This document shows, one piece after another, positions 43,350 through 52,587 of a stretch of DNA of 64,000 nt. A model generated the notes under the pieces. That model was given only the letters and a program-made list of their open reading frames with translations. It was not told the origin of the DNA and ran no database searches. Source of the DNA: Rhodoferax fermentans (lineage in GTDB: Bacteria; Pseudomonadota; Gammaproteobacteria; Burkholderiales; Burkholderiaceae_C); NCBI RefSeq assembly GCF_002017865.1, contig NZ_MTJN01000002.1:1674001-1738000 (forward strand), read 5' to 3'. The translations under genes and the position numbers were made by a program. The number at the start of each line of letters is the position of its first letter. Within the stretch, counting starts at the first letter, position 1.

Positions 43350-44600
43350 TCAGGCGAGGTTACATTCCCGCCGCAACAAAGACAGCGCGTCACTGAGCTT
43401 GCTGTCGTGGTCACTCAACAGGGTGGATTGCGCTTCGGCCACAAAGTCCGACCACAGCCGGGTGTAGTCGTCCTGATGCTGCTCCGGCGCGTGTTCCTGC
43501 ACAAACTGCGTCGCCTTCTCCGGGAAAAAGCCGCTTTTGCGCATCTTGCGGATCAGGGTGGCGGCTGACTTGTCGGTCAACAAGGTTTTGGGCGGACTGC
43601 CAGCTGCCACACACACACACAGGGTCAGCAGGGTGCCGTCGTCACCATGGCCCTGGGTCAGCTTGTCCCAGGCCGCTGAACGCGCACGGTCATGCTGGCT
43701 GACTTCACTCAAGGCATCTTCAATCCAGAAGTAGCGCCCCATGAATGCGGGCGTCTGGTCAAACAGCTTGCGCACGCCCAAACGTGCATCGAGCAATTTG
43801 GGCAAATCAGACACCACACTGTCACGCACAGAGGCCACTACCTCGCAGTACTCGGCAGGCAGGTTCTTGGGCAATACCAAGGATAAAGTGACTGCAGCCC
43901 CTTCCTTACGCCGCAACATTGCTATCATTTTCTCGAACATCGGCCAATCAGGCAGCTCCTTGCGCCGCGTAGCGGCCACCAGCAGGGCGGTACGGATCAC
44001 TGCCTCGGCATCGGGCTCGTAGTCTTGCAACTCATCAGCGGCCAGCCCCAACTGGTCCGCCATCCACAAGGCGGCGTCCACCACCCGCGCCACACGTTGA
44101 CGCGCCGCCAGTTCGACTTGAACCTCGGCAAAACTTGCCAAGGACCAGCGCGCCAGTTGCGGGATGTGTCGGTCCGAAAAACCACCACGTTCGTTCATGC
44201 CGAAGTGGGTGTTTTGCGGCATCACGATCATCGCCTTGAGCAGGTCCGAGCCCGCTTTGGAGCGCGACAGGAACGAGTGTTCACGCAACAAGGTGGCCGC
44301 CACACGCAGGTCACCCTCGCTGGCCAACTGCAGGTGCAGGCTGACCAGATTGACGATGCGGTCACGTGCTTTTTCAAGTTCGGGGCGCAGGAACTCGCTG
44401 CCAAAGTAGCGGGCGATCTGCACCATGCCTTTGGGCGCTTCCTCACGGATGGCGTCGAGTTTGGCGGCATCGATCAGCCCATGCTGGACACCGTACAACA
44501 GCGCCTTCTCGAAAAAAGGGCGCCCGTCAAACAACGAAACGGCACCAGAAACGTCAGCGGCAGATGGGGTGGTGGTTGGCATGTTTGGCTGGGCGGGCAT
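43350..44600 (-). CDS. Unknown protein, last gene of the J-domain operon
   Basis: A 416-residue mostly helical protein of unknown family (RPFFEKALLYGVQHGLIDAAKLDAIREE..., GFSDRHIPQLARWSLASFAEVQ). No catalytic motif or membrane segment is seen. The upstream gene ends 18 nt before this start. I placed the start at the ATG 44600; another ATG is at 44582. The four genes from 46255 to 43350 run together and appear to be one chromosomal operon of unknown function. Confidence 0.6.
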   Translation of the reverse strand: MPAQPNMPTTTPSAADVSGAVSLFDGRPFFEKALLYGVQHGLIDAAKLDAIREEAPKGMVQIARYFGSEFLRPELEKARDRIVNLVSLHLQLASEGDLRVAATLLREHSFLSRSKAGSDLLKAMIVMPQNTHFGMNERGGFSDRHIPQLARWSLASFAEVQVELAARQRVARVVDAALWMADQLGLAADELQDYEPDAEAVIRTALLVAATRRKELPDWPMFEKMIAMLRRKEGAAVTLSLVLPKNLPAEYCEVVASVRDSVVSDLPKLLDARLGVRKLFDQTPAFMGRYFWIEDALSEVSQHDRARSAAWDKLTQGHGDDGTLLTLCVCVAAGSPPKTLLTDKSAATLIRKMRKSGFFPEKATQFVQEHAPEQHQDDYTRLWSDFVAEAQSTLLSDHDSKLSDALSLLRRECNLA

Positions 44601-44618
44601 CAAGGCCGGCCCACAAGG

Positions 44619-45362
44619 CTAGATGGCGGATTCTTCGTCTGACTCGCGCGCTGCGGGTGTGGCTTTGCCCAGGTCGGTGTCACGGGTCTCCACCTTGCCA
44701 TCGTCCTCGGGCAGGTCTTCGGCATCCAGCCCCAGCTCAAAAGCCCGCGCTTTGGCACGCAACACCAGCAGCATTTCAATGAACAGGTCGGGCAACTCGT
44801 GGCGCAGCAGCCAGGCCAGTTGCATCCAGTCCTGGTCAGCCACCTCGTCTTGGTCCACACGCGGGCGCGCCCACGCGTTGGCGCGCAGGTCGTCTTCGGA
44901 GACCATGTCGCCGTCATCCTCGACGGTGTCAAACACACCGGCACGGGCGAAAGCCTCCACACGGCTCCACTTTTCCTCAAAGTAGTCGGCCAGTGCCTCG
45001 CTGCCACCTTCCAGGTCACCAATCGCGGTCAAAAACGCCAGCGGGTCGGCACCATCACGGAAGATCACCGAGTTCATCATGCCGCGCAAATGGCCACGGG
45101 TCAGGTCGCGGTACTGCTTTTCAATGACCACGGCGCGGGCAAACTGCTCGGGCGTGAGCATCAGGTTGATGATGGATGACTTGGAGTTGTCGTACTCGCG
45201 GATCACCGCCAACACGTCTTTGGGAGGCAGCTCGGCGAGCACCTCCATCAGCGCGCCATCGCCCTGGGTATCGGCCAGTTCAACCAGCGCCGACTCGGCG
45301 CCCACGATGTCACCGGCGGCAATCAGGGATTGGGTTTTTTCGATCAGGGCCAAATGTTTCAT
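44619..45362 (-). CDS. Unknown acidic protein of the J-domain operon
   Basis: A 247-residue acidic, helical protein starting MKHLALIEKTQSLIAAGD. It contains LAVIREYDNSKSSIINLMLTPEQFARA and a tail rich in Asp/Glu. The ATG at 45362 follows GGAGTG and stands 1 nt from the previous stop; the longer frame upstream overlaps the His-rich gene and is not used. Function unknown. Confidence 0.65.
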   Translation of the reverse strand: MKHLALIEKTQSLIAAGDIVGAESALVELADTQGDGALMEVLAELPPKDVLAVIREYDNSKSSIINLMLTPEQFARAVVIEKQYRDLTRGHLRGMMNSVIFRDGADPLAFLTAIGDLEGGSEALADYFEEKWSRVEAFARAGVFDTVEDDGDMVSEDDLRANAWARPRVDQDEVADQDWMQLAWLLRHELPDLFIEMLLVLRAKARAFELGLDAEDLPEDDGKVETRDTDLGKATPAARESDEESAI

Positions 45363-45363
45363 G

Positions 45364-45948
45364 TCACTCCTTGCGGTCAAAACCCTGGCCTTCGAGCCAG
45401 TCAGCGCTGGCTTCGTCGTGGTCCTGGTCGGTCCTGTGGGCGTGGTCATCATCCGCGTCAAAGTCGTGACCATGGTCCAGATGGCGGGCCTGCGAACGGC
45501 TGCCGTGGTCGGTGTGTTCCGCGGGCTCCTCGTCGTTGGCATGGTCTTGCTGGTGCGGCGACGGCCTCTGGTACAGGTACTCCAGCGTGGCAGCCACCGT
45601 CATGAACCAATCACCCATCGGCTGCTTGAGCAACACGTCGGCCAGCTTGCTGGCCCACGGCGCCATCTGAACCGCATCCGCCAGACTGTCCCAGTCGGGG
45701 AACTCGTCGGACTCCAGGGTCAGCACATGTTCCATGACGGCTGGCAGCTTGAACTGGAAGCCACCATGAAAAACCACCGCCACCATTTCAGGTGCGGTTT
45801 CCATCATCTGGCTTAAAAAAGTGAGCTGGCTGCGCTTTTCCTGCAAGCGCTGGCGCAGCACATCCTTGCCCTCGGAGTCCGAGGTCAGGTCATCAATCTC
45901 CGCCTGGTAGGCGTTGTGCAAAGCACGAAAAAATGCAGACATGCTCAT
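45364..45948 (-). CDS. Unknown protein with His/Asp-rich tail
   Basis: A 194-residue protein whose first 135 residues are helical (MSMSAFFRALHNAYQAEIDDL...) and whose tail is unusually rich in His and Asp (DHGHDFDADDDHAH, TDQDHDE), a pattern able to bind divalent metals such as Ni, Zn or Cu. Start at ATG 45948 with GGAAGGAA upstream. It lies between the J-domain gene and the acidic protein gene and is coupled to the latter. Confidence 0.6.
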   Translation of the reverse strand: MSMSAFFRALHNAYQAEIDDLTSDSEGKDVLRQRLQEKRSQLTFLSQMMETAPEMVAVVFHGGFQFKLPAVMEHVLTLESDEFPDWDSLADAVQMAPWASKLADVLLKQPMGDWFMTVAATLEYLYQRPSPHQQDHANDEEPAEHTDHGSRSQARHLDHGHDFDADDDHAHRTDQDHDEASADWLEGQGFDRKE

Positions 45949-45973
45949 CGCAGTTCCTTCCAAACGGCCGGCC

Positions 45974-46255
45974 TCAAACCAGGCGGCCAAAATAGTCAAG
46001 CCAGATCGCGCGTGCCGTCTCCAGAGGGTTGTCTAGCAGGTTGCGCTGGCGATTGTCATCATAGGCTTTGCGCCGGTCCGGGTCCGACAGCACCTCATAC
46101 GCCTCTTGCACCGCACGAAACCGCGCCGGCGCTTGGGGCGAGTCGTTGCGATCGGGGTGATGCACGGACGCCTGCTGGCGAAAAGCCTTCTTGATATCGG
46201 CAAGTGAGGCCGAGCTGGGCAAACCCAAGGCGGCGTAATGGTCTTTATGCTGCAT
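45974..46255 (-). CDS. Short J-domain (DnaJ-like) protein
   Basis: A 93-residue protein consisting of a J-domain: HYAALGLPSSASLADIKKAFRQQASVHHPDRN, with the HPD tripeptide intact, then AVQEAYEVLSDPDRRKAYDD. J-domains stimulate Hsp70 ATPase; this stand-alone form lacks the zinc and substrate-binding parts of DnaJ, so it probably serves a special client, perhaps its unknown operon partners. Start at ATG 46255; the upstream part of the frame is not J-domain sequence. Confidence 0.85.
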   Translation of the reverse strand: MQHKDHYAALGLPSSASLADIKKAFRQQASVHHPDRNDSPQAPARFRAVQEAYEVLSDPDRRKAYDDNRQRNLLDNPLETARAIWLDYFGRLV

Positions 46256-46639
46256 GAGGCATGTTGCGTAAGTGGCGCGTGGGGTAGCCCCCGTTAGCCG
46301 GGGTACGGTGCTGGGCGCGACCTGCGGGTCTGAACCCAAACCCACCCATCGCATAACTCATTGATAACAAGGCTTTCAGAAGCCGCCTGGACACTTGTAT
46401 ACCCGTGTTTTGCAGGGCTTCCTCAGGGGATGAATTATGCACCACGCCTTCTTCACCAGCGATGACACCTGACGCAGAGGAAGCGCAGATGCCCCTTCGC
46501 TGGTCAGCTTGCGTCTTGTCGGCTGCAACCGATGCAACACGCACCCACAGCGCTGTGGCATCATGCACCGCACTCATGCAACACTGCCTGTGTCAGTGTC
46601 AGTACACGTCACAACCCGAACTTGCGAGGGCTGCCATCC
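46256..46639. other. Intergenic region between divergent operons
   Basis: This 384-bp stretch separates the J-domain operon (leftward) and the sensor gene (rightward) and must hold both promoters. I see no gene and only a short GGCTT/AAGCC hairpin. Confidence 0.4.
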
Positions 46640-49600
46640 GTGAGACAACACCGGACCATCTGGATGAGAAGACTGTTAGCGCTGGGCGCGGTTGTCTGCA
46701 ACATGTTTGTTGCCCCGGCTTTGGCCGCAGGTACCCAGAGCAGTTTTCTGACGGCGCAGGAGCTTGAGTGGATCGATAGCCATCGCGATCAAATCCGTAT
46801 CGCGCCAGAGGAAAACTACCCCCCTTTCAGCTTCTTGGAGTCGCAGGCTTGGCATGGCATCTCGGCGGACATGCTTGCGTTGCTTCAGAAGCGGCTGGGC
46901 ACCCGTTTTCAGATCCTGCCAGCGCAAAACCTGCAAACCATTCTGGCGGGAGTTCAGCAGGGCCAGTCGGATGTGGTGACATCGCTGAAAGCAACCCCAG
47001 AACGCGCACAGTATCTGAATTTCACCCAGCCCTACCTCAGCGTTCCCACCGCGATCATCGTCAAGGCTGGCTTTCCACAAGGGGAATGGCCCGCCAGCTT
47101 TGTGAACAAACGCGTCGCGGTCGGCAAGGGTTATGGCGTCCAGAAATACCTGGAGAGCAAGTTCCCGACGATCCAGCTGACCCTGGTTCCCGATGACCTG
47201 GATGGCATGCGCAAACTGTCCTTTGGGGAGGTCGATGCGGTCATCATGGATGTGGCCAGCGCCTCTTTCTTTATTGAGCGCGAGAAGATTGCCAACCTTC
47301 GGCTGTTTGCCGCTTTTGATTTCACCTATGAGCTGAGCTTTGGTGTTCGCAAGGATTTGCCGGTTCTGCGCGATATTCTGTCCAAAGCACTGGCCTCGAT
47401 CCCAGACCAGGAACGCCAGGCCGTGCTGGACCAATGGATCAGCATTCGGCCAGAGCCCTTGGCTGTGATTCAGGCCTGGATGCGCCGCTGGTTGTGGGTG
47501 GTCATCGCTGTGCTGGCGGCGCTGGTCGTGATCGGTGTCATCGCTTGGCGAGCCCAGCGCCAGCGCCGATTGATAGAGCAACAGGTGTCGCGGTACTCAC
47601 GTAGCCTGCTCGAAGCCAGTCTGGACCCTCTGGTCACCATCAGTGCCGAAGGCAAGATCACCGACGTCAACACCGCAACCGAGCGCGTCACCGGGCTGGC
47701 CCGTGCGGAACTGGTCGGCAGTGATTTTGCGGACTATTTCACCGACCCGGTCCATGCCCGCGAAGGCTACCAGCAGGTCTTTGCCAAAGGTTTTGTCACC
47801 GACTATCCGCTGGTTGTCCGCCACATCAGCGGCAAACGCACGGATGTGCTCTACAACGCCAGCCTTTACCGCGACGAGCAGGGCAAGGTGCTGGGTGTGT
47901 TTGCCGCTGCGCGCGATGTGACCGAACAAAAAAAGGCCGAAAGTGCCATGCAGGCAGCCAGTGTTTTCACCTATGCCCGAGAGGGCATCATGATCACCAA
48001 GGCAGATGGCACCATTTTGAACGTCAATGGCGCGTTCACCCGCATCACAGGTTATGAGCGAGATGAGGTCTTGGGCAAGAACCCGAGTCTGTTGAGCTCG
48101 AAGCGCCAGAACAAAGCGTTTTATGTCGCCATGTGGAAAGACCTTCGCAGCAAAGGTCACTGGTATGGAGAACTCTGGAACCGCCGCAAAAGCGGCCAGC
48201 TCTACCTGGAAGCGCTGACGGTGACGGCCGTGCTGGGCACGGACGGATGTATTGAACACTACGTGGCCTTGTTCACAGACGTGACCGCCATCCGAGAGCA
48301 CCAGAGTCAGCTGGAACACATGGCGCATTTTGATGCCCTCACCAACCTGCCCAATCGTTTGCTGCTGTCAGATCGTCTGAACCAAGGTCTGGCGCAAACC
48401 GAGCGCCGCGGCAAGATGATGGCGATCGGCTACCTTGACCTGGACGGTTTCAAAACCATCAACGACCAGTATGGTCATGAAGCCGGTGACCAGTTGTTGA
48501 TACAAGTCGCTGATCGCATGAAGCAGGTCTTGCGCGAAGAGGACACGCTGGCCCGACTGGGTGGTGATGAGTTTGTGGCGGTGATGGCAGACCTCACACA
48601 CGGCGAAGCCAGCCTGCCCATGTTGCGTCGACTGCTGGATGCGGCCTCACAAACACTCGTGGTTGCGGGTCAAAAACTCCAGGTGTCTGCCAGCATCGGC
48701 GTCACCTTTTACCCCCAAGCGCAGCCCATCGATGCCGACCAGTTGTTGCGCCAAGCCGATCAAGCGATGTACCAGGCCAAGCTGGCAGGAAAAAACCGCA
48801 TCCATGTCTTTGATGCTGTTCTGGACAATGGCATCCGTCTGCGCAACGAAAGCCTGGAACGCATCAGTGCAGCGTTAAATGACCGTGAGTTTGTCTTGTA
48901 TTACCAACCCAAGGTCAATATGCGAACCGGCACCGTGGTGGGTGTTGAAGCCCTGATACGTTGGCAACACCCCGAGCGGGGTCTGTTGGCACCCGCCGAG
49001 TTTCTGCCCTTGGTGGACGACCACCCGCTGTCGATCGACTTGGGAGAGTGGGTGATTAACACCGCATTGACCCAGATCGACGCTTGGCGGGCCCTTGGCC
49101 TGGATATGGCGGTCAGCGTCAACATCGGAGCGTGCCAGCTACAGCGACCCGACTTTGTGATGCGCCTGCGGGATATCTTGGCACACCACCCCTTGGTAAA
49201 TCCATCTCACCTTGAACTGGAGATCCTCGAGACCAGCGCGCTGGCAGATATCAAACAGATCTCCGACCTGATTGAGGCCTGCGCACAGTTCAAAGTCGGT
49301 TTTGCCCTGGACGACTTTGGCACAGGTTACTCATCACTCACCTATTTGCGACGCTTGCCCGTCAAAATGATCAAGATCGATCAGAGTTTTGTGCGCAACA
49401 TGCTCGAAGACCCGGAGGATCTGCCGATTTTGCAGAGTGTGATCAGCTTGGCTTCTGCCTTTAAACGCGAGGTGATTGCCGAGGGCGTGGAGACTGTCGG
49501 GCAGGGCAGCATGCTGATGATGCTGGGTTGTGACCTGGCACAGGGTTATGGCATTGCACGACCAATGCCCGCCAGCGATTTGCCGACCTGGGTGAGGTCC

Positions 49601-49684
49601 TGGAAACCCGACCCCGCCTGGTACAGCGCTTCGGGGCAGCATCCAGCCAGGGACAGTGTGAGGCTTGTGCATCCCGCAGTCTGA
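46640..49684 (+). CDS. Membrane sensor with SBP, PAS, GGDEF and EAL domains
   Basis: A 1014-residue protein. It has a signal sequence, a periplasmic solute-binding domain (LTAQELEWIDSHRDQIRIAPEENYPPFS...), a membrane helix (RWLWVVIAVLAALVVIGVIAW), two PAS regions (LLEASLDPLVTISAEGKITDVN and IMITKADGTILNVN), a GGDEF domain with intact GGDEF near residue 641, and an EAL domain with intact EAL near residue 769 and DDFGTGYSS, AEGVET. It should sense a small ligand outside and make or break cyclic di-GMP inside. I chose the GTG at 46640 because GAGGG is 9 nt upstream; an ATG at 46664 would also give a signal peptide. Domains are not degenerate, so both activities are possible. Confidence 0.9.
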   Translation: MRQHRTIWMRRLLALGAVVCNMFVAPALAAGTQSSFLTAQELEWIDSHRDQIRIAPEENYPPFSFLESQAWHGISADMLALLQKRLGTRFQILPAQNLQTILAGVQQGQSDVVTSLKATPERAQYLNFTQPYLSVPTAIIVKAGFPQGEWPASFVNKRVAVGKGYGVQKYLESKFPTIQLTLVPDDLDGMRKLSFGEVDAVIMDVASASFFIEREKIANLRLFAAFDFTYELSFGVRKDLPVLRDILSKALASIPDQERQAVLDQWISIRPEPLAVIQAWMRRWLWVVIAVLAALVVIGVIAWRAQRQRRLIEQQVSRYSRSLLEASLDPLVTISAEGKITDVNTATERVTGLARAELVGSDFADYFTDPVHAREGYQQVFAKGFVTDYPLVVRHISGKRTDVLYNASLYRDEQGKVLGVFAAARDVTEQKKAESAMQAASVFTYAREGIMITKADGTILNVNGAFTRITGYERDEVLGKNPSLLSSKRQNKAFYVAMWKDLRSKGHWYGELWNRRKSGQLYLEALTVTAVLGTDGCIEHYVALFTDVTAIREHQSQLEHMAHFDALTNLPNRLLLSDRLNQGLAQTERRGKMMAIGYLDLDGFKTINDQYGHEAGDQLLIQVADRMKQVLREEDTLARLGGDEFVAVMADLTHGEASLPMLRRLLDAASQTLVVAGQKLQVSASIGVTFYPQAQPIDADQLLRQADQAMYQAKLAGKNRIHVFDAVLDNGIRLRNESLERISAALNDREFVLYYQPKVNMRTGTVVGVEALIRWQHPERGLLAPAEFLPLVDDHPLSIDLGEWVINTALTQIDAWRALGLDMAVSVNIGACQLQRPDFVMRLRDILAHHPLVNPSHLELEILETSALADIKQISDLIEACAQFKVGFALDDFGTGYSSLTYLRRLPVKMIKIDQSFVRNMLEDPEDLPILQSVISLASAFKREVIAEGVETVGQGSMLMMLGCDLAQGYGIARPMPASDLPTWVRSWKPDPAWYSASGQHPARDSVRLVHPAV

Positions 49685-49744
49685 CCCAGCGTGAACCACT
49701 GAAAGCGCTTTGGAGTTCACCCACCAAAGGGCAAGAGACAGACC

Positions 49745-51016
49745 TCACGTAAAAACGGTGAGCACCCCGGTGTAGCCATACAAATGGTTGCGGGCGATTT
49801 CGCCACCGGCAAAAAACCCCACCAGCGGCACGTCACCCAACGCGTGGCGGATGATCTGCAGCTCCGCACTCGGGCCGCCAAAATGTTCGCCGCCACGCCC
49901 GGAGCAACTCACATAAATCGCCCCGGCGATGCCACGTGCCGGATGGGGTGCGGCCTCGGCCTCACTCGCGGCCAGCGCGGTGGCGGACTCCAGCGCCAGC
50001 TCCTGCGGCTCCAGCTCCTCACGGATTTCAGCGCAAACCCGCCGCAGGTCGGCACGGGCGGCCTGCACATTGCGCTGGCAAAACGCCAGCTCCATACCTT
50101 CTTTGACCGGGGACGCCAGCGCAATGCCCAGACGCGCCGGGTCCAGGCCAATGATGTGGCGCACCAGCACATCGCTGCCAAAGTTGCCGGTGCGGGTGAT
50201 GGTGGGGGCGTCGCCCGCCACACCGGCCTGTGCACCCCGTTCGGTCAGGCCCGCTAGCGTGGCACGCACCGCGTGCAGGGCCTCACGCGGTTTGTCGAGC
50301 GACACATCCAGCTCACGCAGCAGCACCTCCAGCGCGGGTTCACCGTCGAGCCCCAGCACCACGTTGTGCTGCGCGGCGGTGATCTGGTGCGCACCCGCCA
50401 GCGGCAGGCAGCCCTGGGTGACACGCGACACCAGGTTGATTCCCGGCCCAAAAGCCACACCACTGAGGCCCCCACTGAACACCCCGCTGGCGGCGCCCTG
50501 GCCCTTGACGTTGCCGTCCCCCGCCACCGCAAACTGCACCGTCTTGCCGCGACTGCTGGACAAACCACCAAACAGGTAACCCGAATCGGTGCGGGCCGCC
50601 ATCTCGTCCACCAGTTCGGTCATGTCCACCGTGTGCGGATCGGCATGCACCAGGGCGGTATGTGCCTCAAACGCCATGCCCAGCGGCGCCACCCCCGAGA
50701 ACACCCGGTATTGGTCACTGGGCAGCTCACACAACATGACCGCCATCGCGGGCTCGTCAAAGTACTCGACGTTGTTGGAGGCAATGCCCACCCCCACAGT
50801 GCCGGACCAGTCGGTCACCTCCGGCAACTCAGCACTCAGGTAGGCCAGGATCTCCTGCGCCTGCGGCACATAGGGGTCGGTGATGTAGAGCAGCGCCAGT
50901 GTCGGGTTGGCGGCGTAGCCATGCAAGCTCATCTGGGCGCGCAACTGCGCCAGCACCAGACCGGCGGCCATGTCCCAGCGCGGATGGGTGGCGTGTGCGT
51001 AAGGGAAAAGTTTCAT
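49745..51016 (-). CDS. FIST-domain protein
   Basis: A 423-residue protein with FIST-N and FIST-C domains (LAYLSAELPEVTDWSGTVGVGIASNNVEYF; GYLFGGLSSSRG; GCLPLAGAHQITAAQHNVVLGLDGEPA; and the C-terminal FCQRNVQAARADL, GAIYVSCSGRGGEHFGG, PLVGFFAGGEIARNHLYGYTGVLT). FIST proteins are suggested to bind small ligands such as amino acids and to act in signalling. It converges on the GGDEF-EAL gene; many FIST genes lie near c-di-GMP or chemosensory genes. Confidence 0.85.
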   Translation of the reverse strand: MKLFPYAHATHPRWDMAAGLVLAQLRAQMSLHGYAANPTLALLYITDPYVPQAQEILAYLSAELPEVTDWSGTVGVGIASNNVEYFDEPAMAVMLCELPSDQYRVFSGVAPLGMAFEAHTALVHADPHTVDMTELVDEMAARTDSGYLFGGLSSSRGKTVQFAVAGDGNVKGQGAASGVFSGGLSGVAFGPGINLVSRVTQGCLPLAGAHQITAAQHNVVLGLDGEPALEVLLRELDVSLDKPREALHAVRATLAGLTERGAQAGVAGDAPTITRTGNFGSDVLVRHIIGLDPARLGIALASPVKEGMELAFCQRNVQAARADLRRVCAEIREELEPQELALESATALAASEAEAAPHPARGIAGAIYVSCSGRGGEHFGGPSAELQIIRHALGDVPLVGFFAGGEIARNHLYGYTGVLTVFT

Positions 51017-51059
51017 GTCAGGGCCCGCAGGCTTTCAAATGGAAGGTTGGGCTGAAGTC

Positions 51060-51803
51060 TCACCGTCTGCGCACACCACGGGCGCTGGCCTCAGCGGTTT
51101 TCTTGGCGGCGACTTTGGCTGGGGCCTTGGCAGCAACCCGTTTGGCTACTGCCTTTTTGGCGGGTGGACTCACCACCGACGCTTTGCTGACCTGTTTTGC
51201 CACCCCCTTGGCGGCACCCTTGACCAGCTTCTTGCCAACGTCCTTGGCGCTGGCTTTGCCGACCTCGGCCATGGCGCTGGCGGCAATCGCCTGGAACTGG
51301 TGGGTCAGTGAATTCCACAACTGCAGCGGATCGACCAAGCCAGCCACCGCAGCGGCCGCAGCGGGTTTCGCGACGTCGCCCACCTTTCTGGCCATGTCCT
51401 CGGTTTTGCCCGCCACATCACTCACGGTTTGCACGGTCGCGGCAGCGGTGTCGCTGACTTTCTGCAGGCCCGAGGCCACGGTATCGGCGGCCTTGAGCTT
51501 GAAAGCGTTGGCCACATCGGTCATGTTGAAATTCATGCCCTTCAAGGTGGCAAGGGTCATTTTTTGCACCTCCAGCGCCTGCACGGTGGCGGCCAGAGCC
51601 TTGGAGTTCTGGTCCAGCCAGAAGTGCACCGCCTTGAGTTCGGAGATGCGTTTGTCGAGCTCTTCCACACTGAGGGTGGGCGCAATCCAGTTGGCCATGT
51701 TGGGCATCTGCGGAATGGCCTGCGAGGTGCTTTTGGCCAAGTTTTGCAAAAAGTCAAAGCCCGGAACAAACTGGCCAAATCCGGTGCTGGATGTGTCGCT
51801 CAT
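51060..51803 (-). CDS. phaM: PHA granule regulator PhaM-like protein
   Basis: A 247-residue protein: an N-terminal phasin-like part (PGFDFLQNLAKSTSQAIPQMPNMANWIAPTLSVEELDKRI) and a Lys/Ala-rich C-terminal tail (PPAKKAVAKRVAAKAPAKVAAKK) similar to histone H1. This is the layout of PhaM of Cupriavidus, which links PHA granules to DNA and activates PHA synthase. The ATG at 51803 has GGAGAC ahead of it. It supports a PHB-forming betaproteobacterium. Confidence 0.82.
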   Translation of the reverse strand: MSDTSSTGFGQFVPGFDFLQNLAKSTSQAIPQMPNMANWIAPTLSVEELDKRISELKAVHFWLDQNSKALAATVQALEVQKMTLATLKGMNFNMTDVANAFKLKAADTVASGLQKVSDTAAATVQTVSDVAGKTEDMARKVGDVAKPAAAAAVAGLVDPLQLWNSLTHQFQAIAASAMAEVGKASAKDVGKKLVKGAAKGVAKQVSKASVVSPPAKKAVAKRVAAKAPAKVAAKKTAEASARGVRRR

Positions 51804-51884
51804 GAAAGTCTCCTTGGTGGGTGCTGGGGTGGCCACAGCTTACCCCAATGCGGCCCAACCCAGTGACTGATCTGGGCACCTGGT

Positions 51885-52514
51885 CTAGGTGCCCGGCGCC
51901 AGCACCGTGGACAGGCCGGCCACCGCCTCCACCCCAAGCGCCACGGACCCACGCAACCGCGCTTTCTGGGGCCGACGCTCGGCCAGAAAGTCACCGCTGC
52001 GCATGCTGGTGAAGGCACGCGAGGCGGTCTCGGGGGCGATGTCCAGAATCGCGCTCAGGTCAGACAGATGCGGCACTGCAAAGTTCTGGGTGGCCAAGCC
52101 CTCATCCACCCCCTCAGCCACACCGCTTTGGGCAAAAATCAGCAGCAAGGCCTGAATACGCCGCGCCGCCGGACCGCTGCGCAGGCTGACCACCTCGCGG
52201 CAACGCTGGTGTGCCACCACCACGGTTTCCATCAGGATCTGCATCATCGCGTCGCCACTGGCGTCCACCGGTGTCAGACGGGCCGCGATCACCGCGCGCA
52301 GACGCAGGCTGTCGTTGCTGCCAACCCAACGCTCCACCCCCACCACATCACCGGGCAGCGCCAAGCGGACAAAACGCGCGGGCTCGCCTTTGGGTGCGCT
52401 GTCCACCCGCAACACACCTGAGACCACGCGCCAGGGCAGGCGCAGCTCATCAGGCACCAGCGCCTCGCGCGCTGCCAAGTTGCGGATGGGTGTGTCGGGA
52501 AGCTGCTTGTTCAT
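51885..52514 (-). CDS. Crp/Fnr-family transcription regulator
   Basis: A 209-residue regulator with an N-terminal cyclic-nucleotide-like beta domain (RVVSGVLRVDSAPKGEPARFVRLALPGDVVGVERW) and a C-terminal winged helix (LSDLSAILDIAPETASRAFTSMRSGDFL). It has no N-terminal Cys cluster as in FNR, so it is unlikely to sense oxygen through an iron-sulfur cluster. The start at 52514 has GAGGAC. It is transcribed leftward, beginning next to a repeat at 52526-52587 and the ABC ATPase gene. Confidence 0.82.
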   Translation of the reverse strand: MNKQLPDTPIRNLAAREALVPDELRLPWRVVSGVLRVDSAPKGEPARFVRLALPGDVVGVERWVGSNDSLRLRAVIAARLTPVDASGDAMMQILMETVVVAHQRCREVVSLRSGPAARRIQALLLIFAQSGVAEGVDEGLATQNFAVPHLSDLSAILDIAPETASRAFTSMRSGDFLAERRPQKARLRGSVALGVEAVAGLSTVLAPGT

Positions 52515-52527
52515 GCCGTCCTCCATG

Positions 52528-52587
52528 GATTAAATCGACCTCTAGCCCTTACTCATAAAGCACACCTAGCTATGTCATCCATAGCAT
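52528..52587. repeat. Interspersed hairpin repeat, copy A
   Basis: GATTAAATC..CCTCTAGCCCTTA..CATAAAG at 52528-52560 matches the copy at 57335-57367 with four differences over 33 bases, and CTAGCTAT...ATAGC follows in both. It overlaps the end of the ABC ATPase gene: the last codons of that protein are read through the repeat. It resembles interspersed elements I recall as common in Comamonadaceae genomes (a GCTAGAGGC core); this is a recollection, not a search. Confidence 0.6.
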
